64,000 nucleotides of DNA from contig JBHGNT010000021.1 in NCBI GenBank assembly GCA_043228905.1, positions 8,060,001 to 8,124,000 of the forward strand. The letters are read 5' to 3'. A program made the position numbers and the translations under genes. This DNA comes from Azolla caroliniana (lineage: Eukaryota; Polypodiophyta). The first letter of the stretch is position 1, and the number at the start of each line of letters is the position of its first letter. Positions 1-10,859 of this stretch are shown here, one piece after another. The notes below the pieces were generated by a model. That model was not told where the DNA came from, searched no databases, and saw only the letters and a program-made list of their open reading frames with translations.

Positions 1-65
1 GACTTACCACTTGATGATCAAACAATGAAAGAATCCGCCTTCAGCAAGAGGCTACCGAAAAAGAA

Positions 66-275
66 ATGAAAGTATCTCAACGAGTTCAAGCTTCGGCATT
101 AGAGGAGATCAATTTAGCTAAGGAAGATAACATGCTTGAACCAAAAACAATATTGATCGCCAAGGACATGTTGTTAGCTGACAAGCAACGATTAATCGGT
201 TTCCTCAAACAGTATAAGGATGTGTTCGCCTGGTCCTTCGAAGACATGAAAGGGTTGGATCTAGCTTTTTGTTAA
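66..275 (+). pseudogene. Gypsy pol, protease-RT linker fragment
   Basis: An open stretch of 69 codons ends in the motif FAWSFEDMKGLD, which precedes the RT domain of Tat/Athila-type gypsy polyproteins. It terminates at a TAA just before the segment reading as NLHKDAKPVQQRRYR, which leads into RT. It is one piece of the same pol as the next entries, cut by a stop and a frame change. The real N-terminus lies upstream of the window. Confidence 0.7.
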
Positions 276-329
276 CACCAAATTAATCTGCATAAAGATG
301 CGAAGCCGGTTCAACAACGTAGGTATCGT

Positions 330-1099
330 TTGAATCCTAATTATGCAATTAAGGTCAAAGAAGAAATAGATAAACTACTTAAGGTAGGGTTTATTTGTCC
401 TGTGAAAAAAGCTACATGGCTAAGTCCGATTCTAGTTGTACCGAAAAAGAATGGAAAGATTCGGGTATGTGTCGACTATCGGAAACTTAATGCAGCAATA
501 GTAACGGATGCATTTCCATTACCGTTTACGAGCGGTATATTGGATGCAGTGGCTGGTCACGAAATGTACATTTTTCTAGATGGCTTTAGCAGGTATAATC
601 AGGTAAGAATGCATCCAGATGATCAAGAAAAGACAGCCTTTGTCACCGAATGGGGTGTATTGTGGTGGTCATAATGATGTTCGGGTTAAAAACAACCCCA
701 ACCACATTTCAAAGAGTCATACAGGAAATTTTTGTTGAGTACATTCCAACATTCGTGCAAGTTTTCTTGGATGATTTTGCTGTCTACAGTCACAAGTCAA
801 AACATTTCGAACATTTGCAATTGTGTTTAGAACGATGTCGGAAAGGTCGGCTTAGCTTGAATCCGGCAAAGTGCGCGTTCGGAGTTACAAGTGGAGCAGT
901 ATTGGGACACATTATCAGTCAAGAAGGAATTGCAGTTGACACAGACAAGGTCAAAGTTATATTAGATGCACTAGCACCAACCAACTCTAAGAGCCTTAGT
1001 CGATTTTTAGGGCAAATTAGATGGCATAGTAGAATGATCAGATATCTTGCTGATGTTGCCATTCCCTTACATACGGCGGTGCATAAAACACCTTTCTAA
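330..1099 (+). pseudogene. Gypsy reverse transcriptase (frameshifted)
   Basis: Two overlapping frames together cover the RT palm and fingers. The first (330-674) has the VDYRKLNAAI motif and the FLDGFSRYNQV block with the first catalytic Asp. The second (650-1099) has FGLKTTPTTFQRVIQ and the active-site block VFLDDFAVYS (YxDD replaced by FLDD), then FLGQIRWHSRMI of the connection region. A frameshift near 650-675 separates them. RT would copy element RNA into cDNA in virus-like particles; this copy cannot make a continuous enzyme. Confidence 0.85.
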
Positions 1100-1141
1100 T
1101 GGACGAGTGTGGAGTAGGATGCCTACGATTGCCTAAGGAAA

Positions 1142-1560
1142 ATGCTTTCTAAAGTTCCGGTGGTTCAACCGCCTGATTGGAACAAACCATTTCATGTGTT
1201 CATCGATGCATCTGATGTAGCAATCAGAAGCACACTAATGCAGTTATCCGAACCAAGCTGGTACAGACTAGTTTACTACGCTAGTCGGAAACTATCCACA
1301 ACAAAAAGGAATTATTCGACAACTAAAAGGGAAGCTTTGGGAATGATTTACAATATCAACAAATTTCGACAATACGTTTTGGGGAAGAAATTTACATTCC
1401 ATGTGGATCACTCTGCTTTACTATATTTGGTATCCAAACAAGAATTAACTGGCAAACTAGCACGTTGGACGTTATTACTTTAGGAATTTAAATTTGACAT
1501 TCTGCATAGGCCGGGAGTGCAACATGTCGTCGCAGATTACCTTAGCCGATTAGAGTCAGG
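1142..1560 (+). pseudogene. Gypsy RNase H
   Basis: The reading frame shows the RNase H blocks FHVFIDASDVAI (first Asp), YYASRKLSTTKRNYSTTKREALG (catalytic Glu) and FHVDHSALLYL (third acidic residue). An in-frame TAG at 1481 interrupts it; the next frame continues with [20 protein letters not shown], the usual end of the domain before integrase. RNase H degrades the RNA strand during reverse transcription. The upstream gap at 1100-1141 contains a stop that separates it from RT. Confidence 0.85.
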
Positions 1561-2790
1561 AGAAGAGGGCACAGGAGTTAAAGATGATTTTCCGGATGGC
1601 CAACTCTTTCGAGTACACACAGTACGAGTGCAGGAAATAACTAAGGAGATTGAGGATGCTTGGATTACAGACATGACAATTTTTCTTACGATAGGGTTAC
1701 CACCTGAGCATCTATCAGCAGACAAAAGAAAATGGTTAGTGGTTCGTAGCCGGAATTTCTGTCTTTTAAATGACACCCTATATCATAAAGGAGTTGATGG
1801 AATTTGGCGACGAGCAGTACAACAATTTGAGAAAAAGATAATTCTTCGAGAATCTCACTGTGGTATCACGGGAGGGCACTACGCCAGCGAAATTACTACT
1901 CGGAAAATTTGGAACAGTGGGTTATGGTGGCCAACAGTTATGAAGGATGTAGTCGAATACTTTCGGAAATGCGATTTATGTCAGAGAATGGGTCAACCTA
2001 CCGAAAAAGACAGGATGCCATTTCAACCCATCTTGCCTTTGGAACCATTCCAGAAATGGGGATTAGACTTTGTCGGCCCATTGAAACCAACAACGATTCG
2101 AATATGGAATCGATACATCATAGTAGCCACGGATTACTGCACTAAGTGGATAGAGGCTAAACAGCAAAATTTCTATACGAAAGTATATATGGTGCCGGTA
2201 TGAGTGTCCAATTGAATTGGTAAGTGACCAAGGTACACATTTTATTAATAAAATTGTACATGAATTATCTACATATTATGCGATGGCTCATAAGAAAAGT
2301 ACTCCTTATTACCTTCACGCAAATGTGCTAGCGGAGTCGACAAATAAAAGGTTGCAAATGATACTCAAGAAAATAGTCAATGAAAATCGTACAGATTGGG
2401 ATCAAAAACTGAATAGTGCCTTATGGGCATATATGACTTCATATAAGACTTCTATCAAATCGACTCCTTTTCGCATGGCATTCGGTTTAGAAGACGTAAT
2501 GCCAATAGAGTTTCAAGTTCCGACACTCCGAATTCAAGCAATAGAAAGGTTGGAGGAGTTACAGTCGGAACAAATTCGGAAAGAAGGATTACTGCTATTA
2601 GAGGAAAGTTGGATACAGGCTATGATAGATTTAGAGCTGAAGCAACGACAAATGAAAGCATTTGTGGATCGTCACTATCAAAATGCAGAGAAACAGTTCG
2701 CAATTGGAAAACCGGTGTTAGTGTTTCAAACAAAAATGGGGTCTATGCCTGGGAAGCTTTGATTTCGAGAGTCGGGACCATTCTGGATTA
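1561..2790 (+). pseudogene. Gypsy integrase (two frames, small deletion)
   Basis: The first part (to 2203) has the HHCC zinc-binding region (HCGITGGHY and CDLCQRMG), then WGLDFVGP with the first catalytic Asp and [11 protein letters not shown] frame change and loss of a few codons near 2160-2215 precede the second part (2217-2762), which has LVSDQGTHF (second Asp) and the region holding the catalytic Glu (ANVLAESTNKRL), then a C-terminal basic region ending MPGKL. The enzyme inserts cDNA into the genome; this copy is broken. The order RT-RNH-IN confirms Ty3/gypsy. Confidence 0.85.
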
Positions 2791-3271
2791 TTAATAGCAA
2801 AAATGGTACATACCAAGTCGGAACACTATCCGGTGATATTCTACTGAAGTGGGTAAATGGAGAACCCCTTTCAGGTTACATCCTTCGCAACATGACGTGG
2901 TAGACGTCACACACACACACACACAAAATAGTAACTAACTAATTATTATCTTGGCAAAAAGTAACTAACTATAAGAAAAGGAAATCCTGGGAAAGTCTTT
3001 GTCACACTATAGGTAAACTGGTGGTAATAATGCATGCACACATTAAAAGAGTAGTGGAGCCATTATTACTATTTTTAGACTATAGTAGCTTTCTCTATTC
3101 CCTAGGCATCATGCAACGATTCATTTCCTTAAAACCTATTTCTTCATCTTCTGTGTCACCACAGACACAGAAGCGTATTCATGCTGAAAAGTTTTCTGCC
3201 CTTCCTCTCCATAGCCTAAAGCTTTCTTCGCTTTCACTACAAAACTCCAACCTTTCTCTCTCGAAGAAATA
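2791..3271 (+). other. Post-pol spacer with (CA)n tract
   Basis: About 480 bp between the integrase end and the next ORF. It contains a short CA repeat near 2908-2925 and duplicated 'agtaactaact' words near 2931-2970. No protein family is recognised. Confidence 0.5.
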
Positions 3272-5234
3272 ATGCCAATCCCTGTTTCCAATAACCTATG
3301 CCAGTGGCTCGCGAACAAGAATCTGCAGGGTTTCATCAAGGTTGCAGAGGCAGAGCCCCACCCTCGTGCTGCAGAACTTCTGCAGCATATCGATGTCTCC
3401 AAAATTATGAACAAACAGGTACGTCGAGTATTGGAATTAAAAAGAGAAGGCTTTCATGCTGTCCAGAAAATGGACAAGGACATGCTTAGGTCATATTTCA
3501 GAGAATATTCTCCCTCAGCCAAAGCGTTTCAAACACAAGGAGGGGAGGACAAATGTTTTCGTGAAGTGGCCAAATTTTTGTTAGAAGTGGCATTTGTTAG
3601 TCCCCGATTTTACTACATGCCCAAAAAGAGAGCCGGCTTCATAATTGCCACGTACGAAAGTGAAGTTTTTGACTGGGGGTTGCTGTCGGCAGAAGCTTTG
3701 CGGGAGTAGCTGTATGGGGTGCAAACAGGGAAACCAATGAAGCCGATCTTTGCTCGCTGGTTGTCGGTGCTTTTTCCGACACAGAGATCAGAAAACCGAC
3801 AAGAAGAACAGAGGCTACCACAGCCATAACCAGCTTCCCGACCCTGACGATAGGTACAACGGGAGGAGTGATAGGAAGCAGAATCAACGCAAGTCAATGC
3901 CACTCAACCGGAACTCGAACAACAACAACCGATACCCTCACTAGTTCCAGAGTTGACACAAAATCCCCTACCCGACTCCGTACCTGTCCCACAACCAACC
4001 TCACAACCACCCCAACCTAATCAAGAATCGAAACCTGTTGAACCTGACCAACCGACGCAACGACAACGTCGGGTAAAGCCAAGGTCTCAACGCTTTCCGC
4101 AAGCTCAGCAAGAGGAACCTACACAGAAAAAGCAGAGAACAAAGGAGCAAGCCACGCGGCCCACACAAGTACCTCGGGTCAATCCAAACGACACAACTAG
4201 AATCCAGAAAGGGCAGTTGTCCGTAACAACGGTGCGGGAAGCAATTGCATTCTTTGGCATCCCTCCAGCAGCACATGAACTTGCTGCCATTCTACAATGC
4301 GGCACTTCTTATGTATTAGTAGAGTGGTTGGCCTGTAGATTAAAGGAGGTGTTGGAGAGAATGACACAGGAGCACCGGGATAAGATAATGATCCAGAAAT
4401 CATTAAGTGGAGCTGTCGAGCCGCGGGAGCAGCAAGAGGTCAATCGGATAGATCGACATCAGAATGCGACAAATAAGGGAGAAGCCATCCAGATGCCACC
4501 ATTGCATGAGGCTCTGGTAGAGGTACATAGAGAATATATAAAGGCAAGCCGAGCAGCCAAAGATATGGCTGATTTGTATAAAAAGGCAACGGCAACGTCG
4601 GGAATTTTGAATGCTCAATGCACAAGTAAGCAAGCCTAAAACCAGCAGTTGTCAGAACGACTTCGACAGATAGAAGAACAACTATAGAAAACAAAGGAAG
4701 AATTATTGCAGCAGACTTCATCAAGCAGACCCTTATCCAGACCTGCAACAAAAATTACAATAGGCAGAAGCAGTACTCAAGGAGGCAAAAGCCAGAACTG
4801 AGAAAGCTGAAACCCGATCAAAGAAAATAGAGGATTGGCTATAATTAGCAAAAATAGAAGTCAACAAATGGGAAGATGCAAAGGACGATTTGATTCAAAG
4901 GTTGCGCCGACAGTTAGCACAACAGGAAACCACGCACCAACATGCAGAACAAGTCGAAGAGCTCGAAGAGCATGTCAAGTTCCAGGAGGCATACTTCGCG
5001 GAACAACTGGTGGAAAAGGAAACTCTGCTCACTCAACTGAACGAGAAATATGCTCGAGAGCAAGTGGAATGGGCATCCATGAAATCAAATTTAGAACAAC
5101 GGTGTGCAAACCTGGAAGCCATCTTCGAACAACGACGACTCGACTTGTTGGTCGCTCAAGCACGACTGATGCAGGCGGAAGGTACAACCAATGCACAGAT
5201 CACTGATTTACGGAAGTCATTGGCAGAAGCATAA
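3272..5234 (+). pseudogene. Unrecognised post-pol ORF: globular N-part, Pro/Gln linker, coiled coil
   Basis: Positions 3272-3709 and 3953-4639 are open in the same frame, and 4890-5234 is open in another, so one ancestral protein of about 650 residues is likely, now cut by stops near 3707-3900 and 4637 and by a frameshift between about 4680 and 4890. The N-part (MPIPVSNNLCQWLANKNLQG) looks globular. Residues from about 3953 are rich in Pro, Gln and basic residues. The C-part has heptad-like Glu/Gln/Leu runs (for example VEELEEHVKFQEAYF) typical of a coiled coil. It lies between pol and the 3' LTR, where some plant gypsy elements carry extra ORFs. I do not recognise a family, and no zinc knuckle or protease motif is visible. 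Confidence 0.55.
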
Positions 5235-5329
5235 TTCCGGATGAGTATGGGTGACGAAAAAATACGCACAATACTGAAAGGCCACAAACTCAACACCTTG
5301 AAAATGGTAACCGAGTCAATGCAGGCGGA

Positions 5330-5640
5330 CGGACATAGTGGGGAAGCGTCGAAGTCGGAAGCGTCAGAGTTAGAGGTTTGGAGTCGAATAATAGTTAATA
5401 CCGAAAATTATAGTTAGTTACAAGTTTTGTAGTTCTTGCCAATAGGGCAATATGTATATCTTGATGAGGAAGTCCTTCAGGTTGCCTATAAAAAGGAACC
5501 GAAGGCATTGTAAAATCTATCGTTTATTTTAGTAATATAAGTTTAGTTGTAGGAAATCTCGGTGGACAACTACTTATTTTTTGTTAATCTATTTCCATTA
5601 TGCTATAACTGTATTATGTAAGTAACGATCTCGATGCCTG
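5330..5640 (+). repeat. LTR-like end of the first gypsy element
   Basis: After the coiled-coil ORF the sequence becomes AT-rich, with a TATA motif (CCTATAAAAAGG at about 5482-5493) about 70 bp upstream of a conserved-looking R-type stretch. A purine-rich run (GTGGGGAAGCG) near 5338 could be the polypurine tract. No second LTR is in the window, so the ends are guesses. Confidence 0.35.
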
Positions 5641-5701
5641 TGGAAGATCGATAAGATTACAGTAACTTAGTATCCATTCGCACAACCACAATTCGTTGAT
5701 A

Positions 5702-5751
5702 GAACGTTTGGTACGAAACGTTCGAACTCTGTTGTGTGTCAACAACAGAGT
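5702..5751. other. Twin perfect hairpins
   Basis: Two adjacent inverted repeats: GAACGTTT / AAACGTTC (5702-5709 with 5716-5723, 6-nt loop) and ACTCTGTTGT / ACAACAGAGT (5726-5735 with 5742-5751, 6-nt loop). They lie between the LTR-like end and the copia fragment. Confidence 0.75.
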
Positions 5752-6326
5752 CAGTTGTCGGCCAAACAACACGGATCATCCAATGAAAACCGGTTTGTGG
5801 ACACAAGGACCTACCCGGTTGAAAACCGAAAGTTAGCCAGTAACAGATTGACACTCGATGAACCAACCAGATTTGGACAAGAAACTGAACCGACCGAAGA
5901 AGAAGGAGGAGACATTGGAACCGGACAAGACCCCGAATCATATTTGGATGAAGTACAAACTAAGGAACTGGTAGTAGAAGACAAAAGGCGGAGATACCCT
6001 CTCAAGGAGAGAAGATCCCCCCGGAGATTTCTGGATGTAGAGCACGTATTGCTAGCCAATGAGGGGGAGTTGGAAAGCTTCGAAGAAGTAAAGAAAGACA
6101 CCCACAACCACAAGCGGTTGAGTGCCATGCAGGACGAGATGGATTGCCTGCATGAGAACCACACATACGAACTGATAGAGTTGTTGAAAGGAAAGAGGAC
6201 ACTCCGGAACAAGTGGGTGTACAAGCTGAAACCAGGAGACGCCGGAAATCCACCAAGGTACAAAGCCTGGATCGTGGTGAAGGGGTTCCAGCAGAAGAAA
6301 GGAGTGGATTTTAACGAGATTTAGTT
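5734..6326 (+). pseudogene. Copia pol fragment (linker to RT start), D-family-like
   Basis: An open frame of 196 codons has the acidic integrase-RT linker, then RRSPRRFLDVEHVLL, SAMQDEMDCLHENHTYELIEL and RTLRNKWVYKLKPG, the start of a Ty1/copia RT. It ends abruptly at VDFNEI, where LINE sequence begins. The same blocks recur at 58190-58640 in copia D with high similarity, so it is a fragment of that family. There are no LTRs or other domains beside it. Confidence 0.85.
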
Positions 6327-6333
6327 TAGTCTA

Positions 6334-6840
6334 TTGATTAGTAATAGACTCTTAACAGTTATTGTCTTTGATGACATGAATGCCTATACAAGAAGTTTCC
6401 AACTTGATGCACAACAATATTTCATGCCACATATCTCAATGATGCAAGAGGATATACAAATGTATAGCCGCTCTTCTAGCGATGAAAAAGATCCGGACCA
6501 ATTTGGGAAGTTAATCCTACAAATGTGAAATAGTATCGAATTGCGTATTGCAAATGGTCTCCTTATGGCCCAACATGAATGGTTTTACATGTAGAAAACA
6601 CAATGGAAATAGTGTAATTGACTGTGTGCTACTTTCTGAAGGTATTTTGGATCGTATACATAAGTTCTCACTTGGTGAATGAACACCGGAATCCGATCAT
6701 AGGGCTTTATATGTTGACCACAAATGTATGCATACGTTTGATTGTGAGAAGTCCATTGAAGATAATACACAACCCCACTTGAGGATGAACCTTAAGCAAG
6801 CGCTCATGTACTCCAAGATGGTTGAGGATATGTTACACAA
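6334..6840 (+). pseudogene. LINE endonuclease fragment
   Basis: Across frames one reads DPDQFGKLIL, SIELRIANGLL, NGNSVIDCVLLSEGILD and PESDHRALY. The last two are the C-terminal strands and the SDH motif of the apurinic-like EEP endonuclease of LINEs, which nicks the target for target-primed reverse transcription. Frame changes near 6530 and 6590 and the missing N-terminal half make it non-functional. It runs directly toward the RT region. Confidence 0.7.
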
Positions 6841-7400
6841 ATGACAAAGATACAACTTGGTGCCACACAAGAATACAAATGGGAAGCTTTTAAGAAAGTC
6901 ATTCTCTCATGTGCAAATGAATGTTTTTCGACCAAGCACACATCTTGGAAATGCAAAATTACCAAAAGAATTTTCATGAGTACAAAATACTTATTCAAAG
7001 AAAGAAAAGAATATGGGAAGTTACTCAAACACAAGAGAAAGCGCAATGTGCATGTGCTAAATTCTGGGGAAATCTAAAGGCCGGGAAACATGTTGAGAGT
7101 TATGGTGACTTAACTCTTCCTAACTTGTCTATGCATTATAAGAATCTATATGAGCTATCTCTTGCCGGAAAGATGATGTGTTATGGTTCTCTTTCACATA
7201 TTTCTCCCTTCTTTACAATCGAAGATATATGCATAGGACTTAAGAATTTGGCTTCTCGAAAGGCACACGATCTTCAATGTGTAAAGGTTGAAATGCTCAA
7301 ATGGACGGGAAAGGAAACACATGCATAGATAAGAGATATGTTTAATCATGCATTGTAACATGGTATGCCATATTATTGGACTACAAATTGGATCTAACCT
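6841..7400 (+). pseudogene. LINE EN-RT linker region
   Basis: Two overlapping frames (6841-7077 and 6921-7328) are basic and Lys/Glu-rich, with no motif beyond position between EN and RT. They probably represent the linker of the same LINE ORF with a frameshift between them. Confidence 0.55.
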
Positions 7401-8245
7401 TTACATAAAGGTGGTGATGTAAATAATGTAAACAACTATCAAACCATCATGGTTGGCTCGTTAATGGCAAAACTACTTGGATGTATAATGGAATCAACGA
7501 TAAGTGCATGGGCTGAAAACAATGGTAAGAGAGCTTATGGACAAGCCGGCTTTTGAAAAAACCATAGCAACATTGATCACCTTATTACCCTTCGAGTATT
7601 AATGGAGGAAAGTCACCTTGGGGGTAAAAGTTTATATTGTTGCTTTGTAGACTTTAAGAAAGCTTTTGATATGGTACCTCGTGACCATCTTTGGAGGAGA
7701 ATGGAAGAACTCAAGGTGCCAAGTGAATATATGCTTGCAACCTCCCAAATATATGAGAAGGTTATATGTTGTGTGCGTATGAGCGATAAACTTTTAGATT
7801 TTTTCGATAGCACTATTGGTGTGAAACAAGGATGCCCACTCTGACCAACTCTATTTGGTCTATGCATCGATGAATTGGAAGAAATTGTTGCCAAGTTTGT
7901 AAAGGAAGTAGGTGTTAAAGAAGTTGCAATTGGGAATGTGGTCACTATTCTTTTGCTATATGCGGATGATGTAGTGCTTTTTGCAAATACTTTAAAGATG
8001 AGCAAAAGCTTATGAAGGCATTGGAAATTTTTTGCATGTATACGAAATTAAGCGTTACTAACTCTAAAACAAAGATTATGCTTGTGAAGAGCCAAAAAAG
8101 AGATAAGCCATGCATTATGTACAATAATGAGCCACCTGAATGTGTGAAAAGCTTCAAATATCTTGGCCTTGAAGTTCCCTCAAATCATAGATGGAATGAA
8201 TGCATTATGCTTAGAGGGGGGAAAGCGAGCATATTATGCATTTGA
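7400..8245 (+). pseudogene. LINE reverse transcriptase
   Basis: Visible blocks in order: a finger motif with NNYQTIMVGSLMAKLL, YCCFVDFKKAFDMVPRDHLW (first catalytic Asp), GVKQGCPL, LFGLCIDELEE, LLLYADDVVLFANT (YADD active site, about 7957-7990) and FKYLGLEV. Stops at about 7555 and 7842 and a small deletion after the YADD block break the frame. RT primes on the nicked target to copy its own RNA. Confidence 0.9.
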
Positions 8246-9160
8246 GAACACATGCAATCGTGGAGATATTAAGTGTTGGGTCCTCAAGAAATACCTTTTC
8301 GACACTTTGGTGACACCGGTGCTTCTCTATGGGGTGGAGGTATGGGTGATAACATCCCTAAATCTACTTGGAAAGAGTTTGAAAATGTCCAAAAACATTT
8401 TCTTACAAAGTTTCTATAAGTTAAGAAACAAACATTGTACATCCTCCTCGAGACGAGATCACTTCCCATTGAGATCTTGGCCATGGAAAGGGTTATTGAA
8501 TACATGCTTAAGGTTCAAAAAAGTCCCCCACATCGACTTCCTAGAATCACATGGGAAGCAAGCAAAAGGATCCAAAAGACGTATAAAAGCAAAATTTTGT
8601 GTTTTGGTTGGATGCAAGATATGAAACACAAAATGGGATGGGATGCAACACATTTGCTTCATGATGCATCACTAGATTCCTCTGTAAATGAGGCATTTTT
8701 GCAACGCCAATGTACCATGACATGGGAAAAATGCGGAGGCTCATGCTTCATACATTATACTACACATTTTACACCTAACTACAAAATCATATTCTTCACG
8801 GAACGGGGAAACCGTATACATCGATACATATTAGAGCACATTCCATTGGCTACCATTCAAACCATTTTTTCCATGCATTGCGATGTGAGACGTGACTATG
8901 CACACTTTGCCCTAAACAAGTTTGAGAGTTTGAGTATCACACCGATTCAATGCTCTACCTTTGATCATATTTGACCATGCTTTCCACACATATTCGACCA
9001 AGTCCAATCCTTGCACGAATTTCTCTCACAACCACAATGTGCACTCTTGATTGCAACATTCATTGGTAAAGTTCTTGAACATCGAGAGTCGCTACTCATT
9101 TTCACACACACGTATCACGTGAAATGTAATTTTTTGGGTCTCATAGGTCATATTTGACCT
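8163..9160 (+). pseudogene. LINE C-terminal region
   Basis: Frames 8163-8624 and 8435-8974 together cover the region after RT, including TLVTPVLLYGVEVW and LPIEILAMERVIEYML. The tail continues to about 9160. A frameshift lies at about 8435-8600. No zf-RVT is evident. The final 250 bp recur at 9371-9655. Confidence 0.7.
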
Positions 9161-9332
9161 CCGAAGATGATAATATAATCTATCTATCTCTCTTTTTTTG
9201 GTAAAAGCACACAATTATATTAATTGTATTTAAAATCTACTTAGTTACAACACTTCTTAATCTCCTATACCTATCATATGCCTATGTAGGGAGAGGGACG
9301 TCTTGTAATGCCATTAAAAAACCTGAATATGC

Positions 9333-9370
<38 letters not shown>
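9333..9370. repeat. (CT)n microsatellite
   Basis: An uninterrupted CT run lies just before the second LINE 3' end. Confidence 0.95.
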
Positions 9371-9372
<2 letters not shown>

Positions 9373-9660
9373 GCACACTTTACCCTAAACAAGTTCAAGA
9401 GTCTGAGTATCACACTTTGATACAAAGCTCAACCTTTGATCATATTCGACTATGCTTTCCACACATCTTCGACCGAGCCCAATCCTTGCATGAATTTCTC
9501 TCACAACCACAATGTGCACTCTCGATTGCAACATTCATTGGTAAAGTTCTTGAACATTGAGAGTCGCTACTCACTTTCACACATATACGTGAAATGTAAT
9601 TTTTGGGATCTCATAGGTCATATTTGACCTTTGAAGACGATAATATAATCTATCTATCTA
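9371..9660 (+). repeat. Second copy of the LINE 3' end
   Basis: The stretch beginning ATGCACACTTTACCC matches 8898-9196 almost base for base and also ends in a (TCTA)n-like tail. It is best read as a severely 5'-truncated copy of the same LINE family, or a local duplication. Confidence 0.85.
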
Positions 9661-9928
9661 TGATTCTATCTATCTTTTCTTAGTACCGTTATTTCCTTCA
9701 AGTTAAAGGTATTCCATAAATATTCCGTTAGAAAGACAATCCATTTTTTATGTGATGTGACACATGATTTTTCTCATTAATTATGAAACACTTGATTCCT
9801 CTGTTATTACTTCATTTCTAGGTTCATAATGGTTAACACTACACGTATTCTTCTATGAAGTAATGTGTTCAAATCTCTATCATGACCACAAACTTCTACA
9901 TTATCCCTCTCCTTTGACGATGAGTTCC
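9661..9928. other. Spacer
   Basis: AT-rich sequence after the LINE tail. I see no coding motif or repeat structure in it. Confidence 0.4.
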
Positions 9929-10330
9929 ACAAGACACAATGTTGAACTAGGATTTAGTTTATTCGGATCTTTATGTTACTTCATCAGAGCCGTACACGAT
10001 CTCTAACTAGAAACTTAGTTCTTTCCTGTGATGAAACAATATGATCATATCGCACAAATTTCTTATGTGTCTCTTGAGCATCATATAAATGGCGAGAAAG
10101 AGTAAAGTGAATCCTAAAACAGATAATGCGGAACCACAATGTTGAACTAGGATCTAGTTTATTTAGATATTTACATTAATTCATCATAGTTGTAGTACAT
10201 GATCTCTAACTAAACACTTGATTCTTTCTTGTGATGAAACAATATGATCATAATGCACAAATTTCTTATGTGTGTCTTGAGCATCATGTAAATGGTGGGA
10301 AAGAGCAAAGGGAATTTCAAAGCAGATGAT
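9929..10330. repeat. Tandem duplication, period about 199 bp
   Basis: Two units (about 9929-10130 and 10131-10330) share 'caatgttgaactagga', 'gatctctaacta', 'gtgatgaaacaatatgatcat' segments and 'cacaaatttcttatgtgt' in the same order with a constant offset of 199 bp. Several substitutions separate them. No coding content is recognised. Confidence 0.8.
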
Positions 10331-10763
10331 GCTCCACATTTTTCGAGATTCATGGATGTCCAATGAGGATGGAATTGGAAATCCTGTACTCGCAAAGAAG
10401 GGAGTAAATTTGGTAGAATTGAACCAAATTATTTTAAATAAACTTGTTACAAAATAATCATAATTGTAGTTTTCTAACTTTAGGTTAGTTGCGGCTGTCA
10501 TGAACACATGAACATCGTGGTTTCACCCCGCTAATGAATAAGGAACGATGGGTAAGGATTGAGTTATTTTCCATCCTACAATGGGAGATAAGTTTAAAGT
10601 TTTTCATGAGTTGAGGAAATAAAGCAATGAAGTCTAAAATACATGAGGGCCTGGTAGGTTTTGAGCCTATATAAGAAGGCTAGTTAACTTCATGAATGGG
10701 ATCATCTTTATTATTTTGATAGAGAATCTAATCGTGTGGCAAAGCTCTAGCTTTATACAAGTG
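10331..10763. other. Spacer with TATA-like motif
   Basis: No gene family is recognised. A CCTATATAAGAAGG motif near 10669-10682 looks like a TATA box with nothing convincing after it; it may be a remnant LTR. Confidence 0.3.
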
Positions 10764-10774
10764 TGCCATCTTCC
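10764..10774. repeat. Candidate L1 target-site duplication (left)
   Basis: TGCCATCTTCC stands directly beside an 8-bp T run (the poly-A tail of the minus-strand L1) and recurs at 21109-21119. Confidence 0.6.
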
Positions 10775-10859
10775 CTTTTTTTTAGTAACACTTTTATTAC
10801 TAGTGGGAAACCTCAAAGTGAGGTGAGAACCCACAAAGAATAAAGAAAAATATACAAGT

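Larger units (their letters stand above)
1..5640 (+). mobile_element. Ty3/gypsy element, Tat/Athila-like, 5'-truncated
   Basis: The plus strand carries the end of the protease-RT linker, RT, RNase H and integrase in gypsy order (integrase after RNase H), then about 2 kb with a long non-pol ORF and an AT-rich LTR-like end with a TATA box. Gag and the 5' LTR lie outside the window or are lost. The linker motif FAWSFEDMKGLD and the VADYLSRLE junction after RNase H are typical of the Tat/Athila group; that placement comes from family knowledge. Several frameshifts and stops make it non-functional. Confidence 0.85.
6327..9196 (+). mobile_element. LINE (EN-RT type) with (TCTA)n tail
   Basis: The plus strand reads through an endonuclease C-terminal part, an RT with YADD and a long C-terminal region in several frames, then a short 3' end finishing in a (TCTA)-like repeat at about 9176-9196. 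There is no LTR. The single-ORF EN-RT layout and simple-repeat tail resemble RTE-like LINEs more than plant L1, but the clade is not certain. The 5' end is fused to a copia fragment, so it is 5'-truncated. Confidence 0.75.

Noticed and set aside
3021-3272. Small plus ORF of 83 codons before the post-pol ORF
   Set aside because: No motif and AT-rich spacer composition; not supported as a gene.
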